In this document: positions 25,650 through 34,843 of the stretch, piece by piece
Numbering within the stretch: the first letter of the stretch is position 1
Layout: the number at the start of each line of letters is the position of its first letter
NCBI GenBank assembly: GCA_041394945.1
Contig: JAWKHH010000005.1
Coordinates: forward strand, 372,001 to 436,000
DNA length: 64,000 bases
Direction: 5' to 3'
Origin: Bryobacteraceae bacterium
Lineage (GTDB): Bacteria; Acidobacteriota; Terriglobia; Bryobacterales; Bryobacteraceae
Notes under the pieces: model-generated
The model's input: the letters and a program-made list of their open reading frames with translations, nothing else
Database searches by the model: none
Told to the model about the DNA's origin: nothing
Position numbers and translations under genes: made by a program

Positions 25650-26857
25650 GATGCTGCATCCTGAGTCTGCGCCGGAATGCGCCAAGCGCCTTTGGGGCGC
25701 CAGCCGGTATTGGCAAAGAACAGGCTGCGGTCTCGGGACGCCATGTAGACAATGTGGCCGCCTCCGAAGGTGGGCGCGAACGTGACGTTGAGCGTGAGAG
25801 TGATCGAATTGCGGTCCACGGCGAATCCAGTTCCCACTCCGCTGATGGCGCATTGGCTGTTGAAGATCACGCCTGGACCAGGCAGTGTGAGAGATCCGGC
25901 GTAGGGGCCGCCCGCGTCTCCGCTATCGTTGACGAGAATCAAGGAGCGGCTGGAGACATCGAAGGCGAGATAGCATGCCCGCCTTCCATCAAGAGCCCGG
26001 TTGATGAGCACGTTGAGGATTGTCAGCGAGTCTGGGCTTTGGCCATGAAAAAAGGCGAACGTGAACGTTTGCGATAGGGCGCCGCCAGTTGCCGGAGCGA
26101 CCGCAAGGGCTTCGCCGACAGGCAGCGGCAAGGCATTGCTACGAACTCCCCCGATAGCCGCCTCCACATCGTAGAGCCCGGGCGGCAAGGATCCCGGTAC
26201 TTCGGCCACGATCTCGAAGAAACCCCGCTCGCCTTGCCGCAGTTCCGATGAGGCAACCGTGGCCGTCTCACCGCCTACTGTAACTTCAGGCCGCCATACG
26301 GACGATGCGTGCAAGCCCATCGGCGTGACGGCGCCCGTCCCGACTGGAGGATCGGTGGGACCGAGGCCGGCTGCGACTACCCGGATGCGCTCACCAGGTG
26401 CGGCCGGATCGAGGGCGGTCACTATTCCACCTGAAGCATGGCGCGCGAATAACAAGGGACCGCTGGTTGTCGGCGTGGAAAACAGACTGGGACAAGAGCT
26501 CTTGAGGATGACCGGGAACTGGGCGAGCTGACCGACTTGAATGATTGTCGGGCCGATTCCAGCGTCGACTGGGATCTGGATGTCGTACCGGGTCGAGCTG
26601 TCGCCGTAGACCCACGCGGTTTTGCCGCCCACCAGCACAGTCGCCATCAATGGAAAATCCGCACCGACGATGGACGCCTGACCCCCGGCGCAGAGGCTGG
26701 TCGTTTGTCCGGCCCGGCCAAGCACGGTAGAAATGACCTGTCCGAAGGCCGCCGAGGCGGAGATAGCGAAGATAGCGGCGATCACGGCGGCCGCCCGAAG
26801 TCCCGGCGCCAGTCGCCGCTTACCCCGACATCGCCCTGTTGCGCCCACCTGGCCCAC
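25214..26857 (-). CDS. Solibacter-type secreted protein: TIGR03437-like N-domain plus two copies of an unnamed Cys-containing domain
   Basis: A 547-residue protein with an N-terminal signal (AAAVIAAIFAISASAAFGQ). Residues about 40-260 resemble the TIGR03437 domain (ASIVGADFP, YDIQIPVDAGIGP, GLGPTDPPVGTG). Then come two copies of a domain of about 135 residues with the pattern LNxLINxAxDGRxACYxAF, LVNDxGDxGGPxAGS, NSQC and NTxTLTLNxTFxPSF. Each copy holds two Cys, probably a disulfide. The last copy is encoded by DNA almost identical to that of the next gene. Function unknown; an extracytoplasmic adhesion or matrix role is only a guess. Confidence 0.82.
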   Translation of the reverse strand: MGQVGATGRCRGKRRLAPGLRAAAVIAAIFAISASAAFGQVISTVLGRAGQTTSLCAGGQASIVGADFPLMATVLVGGKTAWVYGDSSTRYDIQIPVDAGIGPTIIQVGQLAQFPVILKSSCPSLFSTPTTSGPLLFARHASGGIVTALDPAAPGERIRVVAAGLGPTDPPVGTGAVTPMGLHASSVWRPEVTVGGETATVASSELRQGERGFFEIVAEVPGSLPPGLYDVEAAIGGVRSNALPLPVGEALAVAPATGGALSQTFTFAFFHGQSPDSLTILNVLINRALDGRRACYLAFDVSSRSLILVNDSGDAGGPYAGSLTLPGPGVIFNSQCAISGVGTGFAVDRNSITLTLNVTFAPTFGGGHIVYMASRDRSLFFANTGWRPKGAWRIPAQTQDAASVSSISPARATSRTVSLTGVFTDNAGFAALSVLNILINNAIDGRGACYIAFVVSDGSLFLVNDAGDGGGPFAGSLIIPGAGSAANSQCTVSGAGSSVVKSGNTVTLTLNMTFSPSFAGDRVVYAAARDNLSNNSGWQALATIAVP

Positions 26858-26862
26858 GTAAG

Positions 26863-27305
26863 CGCCGCCCTAGGGAACGGCGATGGTTGCCAGCGCCTGC
26901 CAGCCGCTGTTGTTGGAGAGGTTGTCGCGGGCGGCGGCATAGACGACGCGGTCCCCGGCGAACGACGGACTGAACGTCACGTTCAGCGTGAGCGTGACGG
27001 TATTCCCGGACTTGACTACGGACGACCCGGCTCCCGAGACCGTGCATTGACTGTTCGCCGCCGAACCCGCGCCGGGGATGATCAGCGATCCGGCGAAGGG
27101 ACCGCCGCCGTCGCCTGCGTCGTTGACAAGAAACAGCGAGCCGTCCGACACCACGAACGCGATGTAGCAGGCGCCACGGCCGTCGATGGCGTTGTTGATG
27201 AGTATGTTCAACACGCTGAGCGCCGCGAAGCCGGCGTTGTCGGTGAACACCCCCGTCAGCGAGACGGTTCGCGACGTCGCCCGCGCGGGTGAGATGCTGC
27301 TGACG
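26863..27305. repeat. 443-bp near-identical direct repeat, copy B
   Basis: Partner of 25207-25649. It encodes the C-terminal domain of the upstream paralogue. Sequence on both sides diverges immediately, in the coding as well as the non-coding direction. Confidence 0.88.
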
Positions 27306-28486
27306 CGGGCCGGAGTGAGGGGCGAGCCGGGAACCTGCCAAGCGCCATTCGCGTGCCACCCCGTGTTGTTCACCCCAGGATTCGCGTCGTTGTCGCGCGC
27401 GGCCATGTAGAGGAGGCGCGAACCCGCGAAGCTGGGCGCGAATGAAATATTCAGTGTCAGCGTGAGGGTGTTTCCACTCACCGCCACCGAGGACCCGCTC
27501 CCGTTCACCGTGCATTGGCTATTGGCGATGGAGCCGGAGCCGGGCAACACCATTGATCCGGCGTAGGGGCCACCCGCGTCGCCGCTGTCGTTCACCAGAA
27601 ACAGCGAGCCGCTCGAGACGACGAAGGCCAGGTAGCAGGCGTTGCGCCCGTCGACGGCGTTGTTGATGAGCACGTTCAACACGTTCAGCTTCGATGCGCC
27701 CTGCGCGTGAAAGAAGGTGAACGAGAACACCTGCGAGAGCAGGTTGCCCGCTGCCGGCGTCGCTCCGAGCGCAGCGCCCACCGGCAGCGGCGCCATATTG
27801 CTGACAGCGCCGCCGATCGTCACCTGGACGTTGTGGAGTCCGGCGCCGAGCACAGGCGGAACCGTGACATTCAATTGGATGAAGCCGATCGCGCCCGGGA
27901 GGAGTCCGGAAAACAGCACAGTGGCCGCCTGTCCGCCGATCGTAACCGTCGGCGGTTGGACCGTGGTCGCCAAGGGACTGAACGGGGCGGCCGCGCCGGT
28001 TCCAACTGGTGGACTGGTGGCGCCGAATCCGGTGGCAACCAACTGGATCGCTTCGCCGGGCGAGGCCGGATGCAGCCCGGTGACGAGAGATGAGTCCTGA
28101 TGCGTCGCGCTGACGAGCCCGCTGCCGTTGGCGGTGATCGAAAACAGCGCCGGACAGAACGCCGTGAGAGTAATGGCGAATGGGGCCGACGCTCCGACGG
28201 TGATTGTGGCGGCGCCGACGCCGGCATCCACCGGGATCTGGATGTTGTACTGGCCCGCGCTGGCGAAGTAGATGTGGGCGGCCTTGCCGGCGACTGTCAC
28301 CGGACCCGCCGGTACAGGCAGATTCGTCCCGAATACCGATGCCTGGGAACCCGCGCAGATCGGGGCCGTGCCGGAGGCGGCGCTCACCACCGTGGCGATG
28401 GTCTGCGCCGGCAAAGATTGGGGCAGAAAAACCGCCACCAGAGAGAGAAATGGAACGGCAACCCTCGGAAGGCAGGCACAACGCAT
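26870..28486 (-). CDS. Solibacter-type secreted protein, paralogue of the 25214-26857 gene
   Basis: A 538-residue protein with a signal (VAVPFLSLVAVFLPQSLPAQ), a TIGR03437-like N-domain (ASVFGTNLPV, YNIQIPVDAGVGAATITVG, FGATSPPVGTG), and the same two-domain C-terminus as its neighbour. The first of its two domains (NVLINNAVDGRNACYLAF...) is closer to the first domain of the neighbour than to its own second one, so the two-domain layout predates the gene duplication. The last domain has been homogenised since. The stop lies 12 bases before the neighbour's start, so the two are probably co-transcribed. Confidence 0.82.
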   Translation of the reverse strand: MRCACLPRVAVPFLSLVAVFLPQSLPAQTIATVVSAASGTAPICAGSQASVFGTNLPVPAGPVTVAGKAAHIYFASAGQYNIQIPVDAGVGAATITVGASAPFAITLTAFCPALFSITANGSGLVSATHQDSSLVTGLHPASPGEAIQLVATGFGATSPPVGTGAAAPFSPLATTVQPPTVTIGGQAATVLFSGLLPGAIGFIQLNVTVPPVLGAGLHNVQVTIGGAVSNMAPLPVGAALGATPAAGNLLSQVFSFTFFHAQGASKLNVLNVLINNAVDGRNACYLAFVVSSGSLFLVNDSGDAGGPYAGSMVLPGSGSIANSQCTVNGSGSSVAVSGNTLTLTLNISFAPSFAGSRLLYMAARDNDANPGVNNTGWHANGAWQVPGSPLTPARVSSISPARATSRTVSLTGVFTDNAGFAALSVLNILINNAIDGRGACYIAFVVSDGSLFLVNDAGDGGGPFAGSLIIPGAGSAANSQCTVSGAGSSVVKSGNTVTLTLNVTFSPSFAGDRVVYAAARDNLSNNSGWQALATIAVP

Positions 28487-28523
28487 GCCCTGGAATGTAC
28501 CACAAGCGATTCCGGAGAGAAAC

Positions 28524-29411
28524 CTACTTTTTGAGTTTGTTGTAGATCGCGCGGACCGAGACGAGATTGCGTTCCTTGTCTTTGGCGATGCGGTGAGCGC
28601 TGAAGTCGCCCGCGGCGATCTGTTCCGGGCTCTGGCCGTGTTGGACGCCGCTGCTTACTGCATCGAGAACGGCCTTGAGATACGAGTACTGAGCGCGGAG
28701 TTCTTGAATGCCCCCGAGGTCGCCGTGGCCGGGTACGAGCGTCTTCACGTCCCAGAGCATCATGCGTTCCAGGGCGTGCAGCCAGTTGGCGTGATCGGCG
28801 TCGCCGTCGGCGAAGTTGTTGCCGAAGTCCCAATTCACGGCGAGATCGCCGGTGAAGAGAATCTTTTCCTTGGGCAGGTACGCCACGGAGTCCCCACGGC
28901 TGTGGCCCGGGCCCATTAATTGGAGCTCGATCCGGTGCTCACCGTCGTCGAAGGCCATGGAGTCGGCAAAGGTGAGGGCGGGGTGCGCCAGCCGGTATGG
29001 TTTCAGGCTGAACTCGCCGGTGGCGGTACTGCGGTCCCAACCGGTTTGGCCCTTCGCGCGGGACTCCTCGCCACAGGCTTGTGAGCAGACGATCGCCGCG
29101 CCCTGGTCGGCGAAGACGCTGCTGCCGTAGGCGTGGTCGCCGTGATAGTGCGTATTGAAGACGAAGCGGATGGGCTTGTTTGTGGTTTTCTTGATCTCAG
29201 CCAGGATTTCGCGGGCGCCCCAGGGGAAGTTGGCGTCGATGACGACGACATAGTCCTTGAAGATCACCCAGCCGCAGTTGGCAGGCTGATTCCGCGTGCG
29301 GTCGCCCATGCGGACGAAGACGCCCGGGGCGAGTTCGCGGACGGCGTTTCCGGCCCCTGCGGCGGTGAACAGCAGCGCGGCGAAAAGGGTTGCGAACAGG
29401 GCGCGTTTCAT
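28524..29411 (-). CDS. Secreted MBL-fold metallo-hydrolase
   Basis: A 295-residue metallo-beta-lactamase-fold protein with a Sec signal (ALFATLFAALLFTAAGAG). Metal ligands are seen in NTHYHGDHAYG (about residues 85-95), MGPGHSRGD, LFTGDLAVNWDFG and the late LVPGHGDLGG. The early Asp in VVVIDANFPWG is also typical. A C-terminal helical segment of about 60 residues follows. It resembles periplasmic Zn-hydrolases of the SoxH/quinoprotein-relay or B3-like groups; no beta-lactam activity can be inferred. It diverges from gatB by 58 bases. Confidence 0.88.
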   Translation of the reverse strand: MKRALFATLFAALLFTAAGAGNAVRELAPGVFVRMGDRTRNQPANCGWVIFKDYVVVIDANFPWGAREILAEIKKTTNKPIRFVFNTHYHGDHAYGSSVFADQGAAIVCSQACGEESRAKGQTGWDRSTATGEFSLKPYRLAHPALTFADSMAFDDGEHRIELQLMGPGHSRGDSVAYLPKEKILFTGDLAVNWDFGNNFADGDADHANWLHALERMMLWDVKTLVPGHGDLGGIQELRAQYSYLKAVLDAVSSGVQHGQSPEQIAAGDFSAHRIAKDKERNLVSVRAIYNKLKK

Positions 29412-29469
29412 CGGTGCGATTGTACATCAGGGCGGTGCGGCGGCGTCCCGCGAGTAGAATGAAAAGACC

Positions 29470-30951
29470 ATGTCGAGCGCTGCGATGACTCCGGTTTCGC
29501 CGGAGGTTCTGGCGAAGTACGAAACGGTGATCGGGCTCGAAGTCCACGTGCAGCTTGCGACGCGCACGAAGATCTTCTGCGGCTGCCCGACGTCTTTCGG
29601 CGATCCGCCCAACACCAACGTCTGCCCGGTTTGCCTTGGGCTTCCCGGCGCCCTTCCCGTGCTGAACAAGCGCGTAGTGGAACTGGCCGCGCAGGGCGCT
29701 TTCGCGTTAAATTGCAGCGTGCGAGAGACGTCGATTTTCGCACGAAAGAACTATTTCTACCCGGATCTGCCGAAGGGCTACCAGATCTCGCAGTTCGACA
29801 AGCCGCTTGGCGAGCACGGCTGGGTGGACACGGTGCTTCCCGACGGCGCCCGGAAGCGCGTGGGCGTGACGCGCGTGCATCTCGAGGACGACGCCGGCAA
29901 GAGCCAGCATGAGGGCTTCCGCGATTCGGACCGGTACAGTTACATCGACCTCAACCGCTGCGGCACGCCGCTGATCGAGTGCGTTTCCGAGCCCGACATG
30001 CGGTCGCCCGACGAGGCGCACGCCTATCTCACCGAGTTGAAGCTTCTGATGCAGTTCTGCGGCGTCTCGACGTGCGATATGGAAAAGGGCCATCTTCGGT
30101 GCGACGCCAACGTTTCGGTGCGGCCCTGGGGGCAGTCCGAACTCGGAACGAAGGTGGAGATCAAGAACCTGAACTCGTTCCGGTTCCTCAAGCAGGCGCT
30201 CGAGTACGAGGTGGAGCGGCAGGTGGGGATCGTTGAAAGCGGCGGGCGCGTGATTCAGGAGACGCGGCTGTTCAACTCCGACACCGGCGAGACCTCGAGC
30301 ATGCGCAGCAAGGAAGAAGCCGCGGATTACCGCTACTTCCCCGAGCCGGATCTGCCGCCGCTGCACCTGGGAGCGGCGTGGCTCAGTGAGATCCGCGGCG
30401 CGATGCCGGAGCTGCCGCCGGTGAAGCGTAAGCGGTTCGTGGAGGAGTATGGGCTCCGCGAGTACGATGCCGACGTGCTGACGCAATCGCGCGAGACGTG
30501 CGACTACTTCGAAGTCGTGGTGCGCGAATCGGGCGACGGCCGGCTGGCGGCGAACTGGGTGATGGGCGACCTGGCCGGTGCGCTGAAGATGGCGGGTAAG
30601 GAGATCACCGAGTCCCCGGTCAGCGCGGAGCGGCTGGGTGAGCTGCTGAAGCTGATCGGGTCCGGGGAGCTGTCGGGGAAGCTCGCGAAGGAGATCTTCG
30701 CCAAGATGATCGACACGGGCGATTCGGCGGCGGCGATCATGGACCGCGAGGGCCTGCGGCAGATCACCGACACGAGCGCGGTGGACAAGATCGTGGACGA
30801 CGTGATTGCCGCGAATCCGAAGCAGGTGGAGCAGTACCGGAGCGGAAAGACGGCGGTAATCGGGTTCCTGGTGGGCCAAGTGATGAAGGCGTCGCGCGGG
30901 CAGGCGAATCCGCAGATGGCGAACGAGATGTTGCGGAAGAAGCTGGGGTAA
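29470..30951 (+). CDS. gatB: Asp-tRNA(Asn)/Glu-tRNA(Gln) amidotransferase subunit B
   Basis: A 493-residue GatB. VIGLEVHVQL opens the catalytic kinase-like domain (residues 18-27). The zinc site KIFCGCP...NTNVCPVCLG supplies four Cys. HLEDDAGKSQHE, IDLNRCGTPLIECVSEPDM and KVEIKNLNSFRFLKQALEYE are family signatures, and the C-terminal YqeY-like tail ends in GQANPQMANEMLRKKLG. It transamidates mischarged Glu-tRNA(Gln) or Asp-tRNA(Asn) using ammonia from GatA. gatA and gatC are not adjacent. About 15 residues at the N-terminus are longer than in many homologues. Confidence 0.97.
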   Translation: MSSAAMTPVSPEVLAKYETVIGLEVHVQLATRTKIFCGCPTSFGDPPNTNVCPVCLGLPGALPVLNKRVVELAAQGAFALNCSVRETSIFARKNYFYPDLPKGYQISQFDKPLGEHGWVDTVLPDGARKRVGVTRVHLEDDAGKSQHEGFRDSDRYSYIDLNRCGTPLIECVSEPDMRSPDEAHAYLTELKLLMQFCGVSTCDMEKGHLRCDANVSVRPWGQSELGTKVEIKNLNSFRFLKQALEYEVERQVGIVESGGRVIQETRLFNSDTGETSSMRSKEEAADYRYFPEPDLPPLHLGAAWLSEIRGAMPELPPVKRKRFVEEYGLREYDADVLTQSRETCDYFEVVVRESGDGRLAANWVMGDLAGALKMAGKEITESPVSAERLGELLKLIGSGELSGKLAKEIFAKMIDTGDSAAAIMDREGLRQITDTSAVDKIVDDVIAANPKQVEQYRSGKTAVIGFLVGQVMKASRGQANPQMANEMLRKKLG

Positions 30952-30960
30952 GCCGCGCGA

Positions 30961-32400
30961 TCAGGGCTTCGCCCGAACAAGCAGAAGCGCCGCATCCTCG
31001 GTGAACTCCGGCGACGCCACCCATGCCGCGCCGCCCACATGGTCGATCAAATCGTCCCGGTCAACCTTGCCGGTCCGCGTGTTCCACCACCGCGCCCGCC
31101 ACTTACCCGCCGGTAAGTTCAGCGATACCGGGAACGACGTCTTGCCGGTGAGGTACACATACCGCGGCCGGTAGCCGTTCATCACGCGTCCGGAATGAAG
31201 ATACACGGCGTAGGCCTCGCCCGCCTGCTCCAGCGCCCGCGCGGACCAGCCCTCGGGCAGCCCGCCGAGCACCAGATCTCCGGCTGGGCGCGTTTTCACG
31301 AAGTCGAATTCGCCGAAGAATCGTGCGAGTACGCCGAGTTGCTGCCGCAGCTCCGGACTGCCTCCGCCCGGCGCTCTCCCCGGAACCAGGAACTTACCGT
31401 CTTCGTTCCCGGCGGTGAAGGAGTAGTCGAGGTTGTTGTACATCGCGCCGCCGGCGAGGAGGAAGTCCCACGCCTGGATCCGATAGATGGCGTCGAGCGT
31501 GCCGTCGAAGCCGGTTTCGTTCATGCCGATGGGCCGGGCGAGGCCGTAGTTCTGCGCGACGGCCACAGGCGGACGCGCGTAGTGGAAGGCGTAGTAGGCG
31601 ACGTTCGGATCCGGCGCGTCGATCTTCAGCGCGAAGTTGGCCGCGTTCCAGCCCACCGCGTGACGGGCATCGGGGGCGAGCGCGGATTCCGCGTCGCGGA
31701 TCGTCTTCGCGATATGGCTCTGCCAATCGTCGGCCGCGAGGCGGCGGATGTAGGGCTCATTGCAGATCTCGACCAGGACGTTGTCGAAGTCGCGGAGTTC
31801 CGCCACCATCTTGCGCGTGTAGGCTTCCTGGATCGCGAGCATTTCCTTGTTGGCCAGTGTGAGCACGTTCTCGCGCGTGATGCCGGCGATGCCGGACGTG
31901 TTGTTAGCCGGGTTGAAGGGGGTGAGGTACCACATGCCGTCTGAGTAGTACACACAGAAGAGCGTGAACTCCACGATGACGCCGCGATCCGACGCAGCGC
32001 GAAGAAAGCGGCGGAGGCGCTCGAAATAAGCCGGGTTCCAACGCGTGAGGTCGTACTTTTTGGGATCCTTCGCGGACCGCGTGTACGGAGCGACGTAGTT
32101 CGCAGGCGTGGGCGCCAGCGTGTTGCGCGCGATGCCGAAGTCGCCCGGCGCCTCCGAATAGACGCCGGAGAAAACGCGCGTGAGATTCAACCCGTCGGCT
32201 TTGAGCGTATCCAGGTAGCGGATGAAGTTGAACTCGCGGTTGAGCACCGCTCCGTAGTGCTCGGCGGAAGTGATCAGCACGGTGGGTTTGCCGCGGAACA
32301 GAAAGTAGTGGGGATTCTCCGGATGCGGCCGTATGGGGCCGGCGGCGTGGGCGGCGGAGAGGAAGACGAAACTGAGCAGCACGATGCGCATCGGGTTCAT
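30961..32400 (-). CDS. Secreted clan GH-A-like glycoside hydrolase
   Basis: A 479-residue protein with signal MNPMRIVLLSFVFLSAAHAAG. It has a (beta/alpha)8 catalytic layout: YLDTLKADGLNLTRVFSGVY early, the acid/base region VEICNEPYIRR, and a late NETGFDG that may carry the nucleophile Glu. A small C-terminal beta domain (NLPAGKWRARWWNTRTG) follows. This resembles cellulase-family or putative collagen-binding-domain glycosidases, but I cannot assign a GH family number or substrate. ATG at 32391 is an alternative start. It converges on gatB with a 9-base gap. Confidence 0.78.
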   Translation of the reverse strand: MNPMRIVLLSFVFLSAAHAAGPIRPHPENPHYFLFRGKPTVLITSAEHYGAVLNREFNFIRYLDTLKADGLNLTRVFSGVYSEAPGDFGIARNTLAPTPANYVAPYTRSAKDPKKYDLTRWNPAYFERLRRFLRAASDRGVIVEFTLFCVYYSDGMWYLTPFNPANNTSGIAGITRENVLTLANKEMLAIQEAYTRKMVAELRDFDNVLVEICNEPYIRRLAADDWQSHIAKTIRDAESALAPDARHAVGWNAANFALKIDAPDPNVAYYAFHYARPPVAVAQNYGLARPIGMNETGFDGTLDAIYRIQAWDFLLAGGAMYNNLDYSFTAGNEDGKFLVPGRAPGGGSPELRQQLGVLARFFGEFDFVKTRPAGDLVLGGLPEGWSARALEQAGEAYAVYLHSGRVMNGYRPRYVYLTGKTSFPVSLNLPAGKWRARWWNTRTGKVDRDDLIDHVGGAAWVASPEFTEDAALLLVRAKP

Positions 32401-32523
32401 CGTACTACCGCCTCAAGGCCGCGCGCGGGCTTACTCGCTGTACTCACGCGACGGTCCATTCCGCGTGCGCGCCGTCCGGCTGGCCTCAGTTTTTCAATGC
32501 GCCGGTTGTTAAGCTAGGAATTC

Positions 32524-32973
32524 ATGGCCAAGTTCACTCCCACGGCAACCTACGACGACGTCAATCTCATCCTGCGCCTCTACGACATGCGTCGCGAGGA
32601 CCGGCTTCGCCGCGCCCGCGCGTGGTTCGTAGCGAACTTTCACGCCGCCTCGCTCGAGGATTTCCAGACGATCTGCCCGGCCGGCTCCGACGAAAACGCC
32701 TCGTTCCGCATGGTGGCGTCCTATTGGGACATGGTCGCCTCGTTCATGACATCCGGCGTGCTCAGCAAGGACCTCTTTTTCGAAAGCAACCGCGAGCTGC
32801 TGCTAGTCTACATCCGTCTCGAGAAGATCCTGCCCGCCTGGCGCGAAGCCACCAAGGATCCGTTCCAGTACCACAACCTCGAGAAGATCGCGAAGGAGTA
32901 CAAGGAGTGGCTGAACACCCGCTCTTCGGGTTCCTACGAGGCCTTCGCGGACCGTATGCGAAACCTCCGCTGA
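32524..32973 (+). CDS. Conserved hypothetical protein, 149 residues
   Basis: A hydrophilic, mostly helical protein (MAKFTPTATYDDVNLILRLYDMRREDRLRRARAWF..., ending SYEAFADRMRNLR, quoted in parts) without signal or transmembrane segments. I recognise no domain. Coding is supported by an AGGAATTC site close to the ATG and by clear third-position bias. The last 40 bases overlap the 3' end of tsaE on the opposite strand. Confidence 0.7.
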   Translation: MAKFTPTATYDDVNLILRLYDMRREDRLRRARAWFVANFHAASLEDFQTICPAGSDENASFRMVASYWDMVASFMTSGVLSKDLFFESNRELLLVYIRLEKILPAWREATKDPFQYHNLEKIAKEYKEWLNTRSSGSYEAFADRMRNLR

Positions 32974-33368
32974 TCGTCACCCTCGGCTTCAATGCGGATT
33001 TCCGTGCGATCGTCCGGCCATAGACGCGGGAACCGTTCTCCCCATTCCACCAACACCAGCGCCGGCGCTTCGAGCAGTTCATCGAGCCCCAGCCGCGCGG
33101 CTTCGTCCTCGGCATCCAGGCGGTAGAGGTCGGCGTGATAGACGGCCACCGGATCGCCGTACTCGTGAATCAAGGCGAATGTCGGGCTCGATACTTCTTC
33201 GCGCGGGGCGGCGCCACGGCCCTCGGCGATCCCTTTCACAAGCGTCGTTTTGCCGGCGCCCAGTCCTCCGATCAGCAGCACCAGTCCGCGCGAGGGCAGC
33301 TTCCGCGCCAGCCGGCGGCCGAGTTCGATCGTCTCATCGGCGGAGCCCGTGGTGAAGTCGACCGTCAC
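32934..33368 (-). CDS. tsaE: tRNA threonylcarbamoyladenosine biosynthesis ATPase TsaE
   Basis: A 144-residue P-loop protein, starting at GTG 33368. The Walker A motif is GGLGAGKTTLVKG, followed by SSPTFALIHEY, HADLYRL and VLVEWGERFP, all hallmarks of TsaE. With TsaB and TsaD it makes t6A37 in ANN-decoding tRNAs. The GTG overlaps the TGA of nnr (GTGA), so the two are translationally coupled. The 3' end overlaps the convergent hypothetical gene by 40 bp. Confidence 0.93.
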   Translation of the reverse strand: MTVDFTTGSADETIELGRRLARKLPSRGLVLLIGGLGAGKTTLVKGIAEGRGAAPREEVSSPTFALIHEYGDPVAVYHADLYRLDAEDEAARLGLDELLEAPALVLVEWGERFPRLWPDDRTEIRIEAEGDDQRRFRIRSAKAS

Positions 33369-34843
33369 GTGGTATCCCGCGCGGCGTCGAAGGCCGCGGG
33401 AAGATAGCGGAGCAGATCGGTGGCGATGACGGTCTTCTCGCCCAGCGCTTCGGCGGCACGGTCGCCGGCGCAGCCGTGCAGCCAGACGGCGGCGACGGCG
33501 GCAAGCTGCCAACGGTCCGGGTACTGCGCCACGAGGCCGGCGGTGAGACCGGTGAGGATGTCGCCTGCGCCGCCGGTTGCCATGGCGGGGCCGCCGGTCG
33601 GGTTGATCCAAATCTCGCCCGAAGGCATCGCGACGATGGTGCGGAAGCCCTTCAACACGAGCAGCACGTCGTGCTCCACGGCGAAGGCGCGGGCGGTGGC
33701 GATGCGATCCGCTTGAATCTCCGCGACCGGCTTTTCGATCAGACGCGACATTTCGCCAGGGTGCGGGGTGAGGATGAGGCGGCGGCCGCGGGGGAGGTCC
33801 GCCGGAGCAATGTTGTTGAGTCCGTCAGCATCAATGACGGTGGGCACGTCGTTGTCGGCGAGCATGCGGCGAAGGAAATCGCCGCGATGGCGATGGACGC
33901 CCATGCCGGGTCCGGCGGCGAAGACCGTCTTGCCGGCGGCGACGTCGCGGAAGTGGCCGTATTCCGGTAGCACGTCCGTCATCAACTCCGGGGCGTGGGC
34001 GCCGATCTCGGCGAGAGCCTCCTCGCTGCTGGCCACCGTCACGAGGCCCGCGCCGGCGCGAAGCGCGGAGAGGCCGGCCATGGCTGCGGCGCCCGTCTTG
34101 CCCGGCGCTCCGCCTATGACAAGGACGTGGCCGAAGGAGCCTTTGTGTCCCGTGCGCGGACGGGGGGCGAGGAGCGGTGCGAAATCGCCCGGTTCAATCA
34201 CGCGGGTCCTTGAGACGCAGATGGATTCCGGGGACCCGATGGGTGCGACGCGCAGTTCCCCGCACGCGGAAGCGCCGCTATCGAGCACCTGGCCGAGTTT
34301 TGACGCGGTGAATGTCACGGTGGCGTCGGCGTGGACATGATCCCAAGGCGTGTGGGCGAAGTCACTCGCAAGGCCCGAGGGAATGTCCACGGCAACGACC
34401 TTCGCCGCCGGAAACCCACTGTTGATCTCCCCGATCAGCGACGCGTAGGGCTCGCGCGGGGGTCCGGTGAGCCCGGTGCCCAGCAGCGCATCGATCAAAA
34501 TCGTGGCCGCGCGCATTCGCGGTTCGATCTCGCGCGAGATCGCCGTGAACCCGCACGCGCGCAGGGAAGCCATGTTGGCCGGTTCCTCGCCGGCGACGAC
34601 TACGTCGAGTGAAGCGGGCCGGAATCGCGTGAATAGCTGCCGCGCCACGACGATGCCGTCGCCGCCGTTGTTGCCTTTGCCGCACAGGACGACGATTCGC
34701 TGCCGGTGGAGCGGCGCGAAGTTCTCGGCCAGCAGCTCCACCACGCGGTGTCCGGCGTTCTCCATGAGCACGGCGTCCGGGATGCCAAGTTCTACGGTGC
34801 GGCGGTCCACCTCGCGCATTTCCGCCGCGGTCAATACGAACAT
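33365..34843 (-). CDS. nnr: Bifunctional NAD(P)HX epimerase / ADP-dependent dehydratase
   Basis: A 492-residue fusion of both NAD(P)H-repair enzymes. The N-terminal epimerase (about 1-210) shows MENAGHRVVELL and GKGNNGGDGIVVA. The C-terminal dehydratase shows KGSFGHVLVIGGAPGKTGAA, LILTPHPGEMSRL and GGPAMATGGAGDILTGLTAG (ATP site with catalytic Asp). It recycles hydrated nicotinamide cofactors. Its ATG overlaps the last base of the K+ channel stop (TGATG), and its end overlaps tsaE by 4 bases. The ORF is open upstream but the overlap with the channel gene fixes the start. Confidence 0.94.
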   Translation of the reverse strand: MFVLTAAEMREVDRRTVELGIPDAVLMENAGHRVVELLAENFAPLHRQRIVVLCGKGNNGGDGIVVARQLFTRFRPASLDVVVAGEEPANMASLRACGFTAISREIEPRMRAATILIDALLGTGLTGPPREPYASLIGEINSGFPAAKVVAVDIPSGLASDFAHTPWDHVHADATVTFTASKLGQVLDSGASACGELRVAPIGSPESICVSRTRVIEPGDFAPLLAPRPRTGHKGSFGHVLVIGGAPGKTGAAAMAGLSALRAGAGLVTVASSEEALAEIGAHAPELMTDVLPEYGHFRDVAAGKTVFAAGPGMGVHRHRGDFLRRMLADNDVPTVIDADGLNNIAPADLPRGRRLILTPHPGEMSRLIEKPVAEIQADRIATARAFAVEHDVLLVLKGFRTIVAMPSGEIWINPTGGPAMATGGAGDILTGLTAGLVAQYPDRWQLAAVAAVWLHGCAGDRAAEALGEKTVIATDLLRYLPAAFDAARDTT

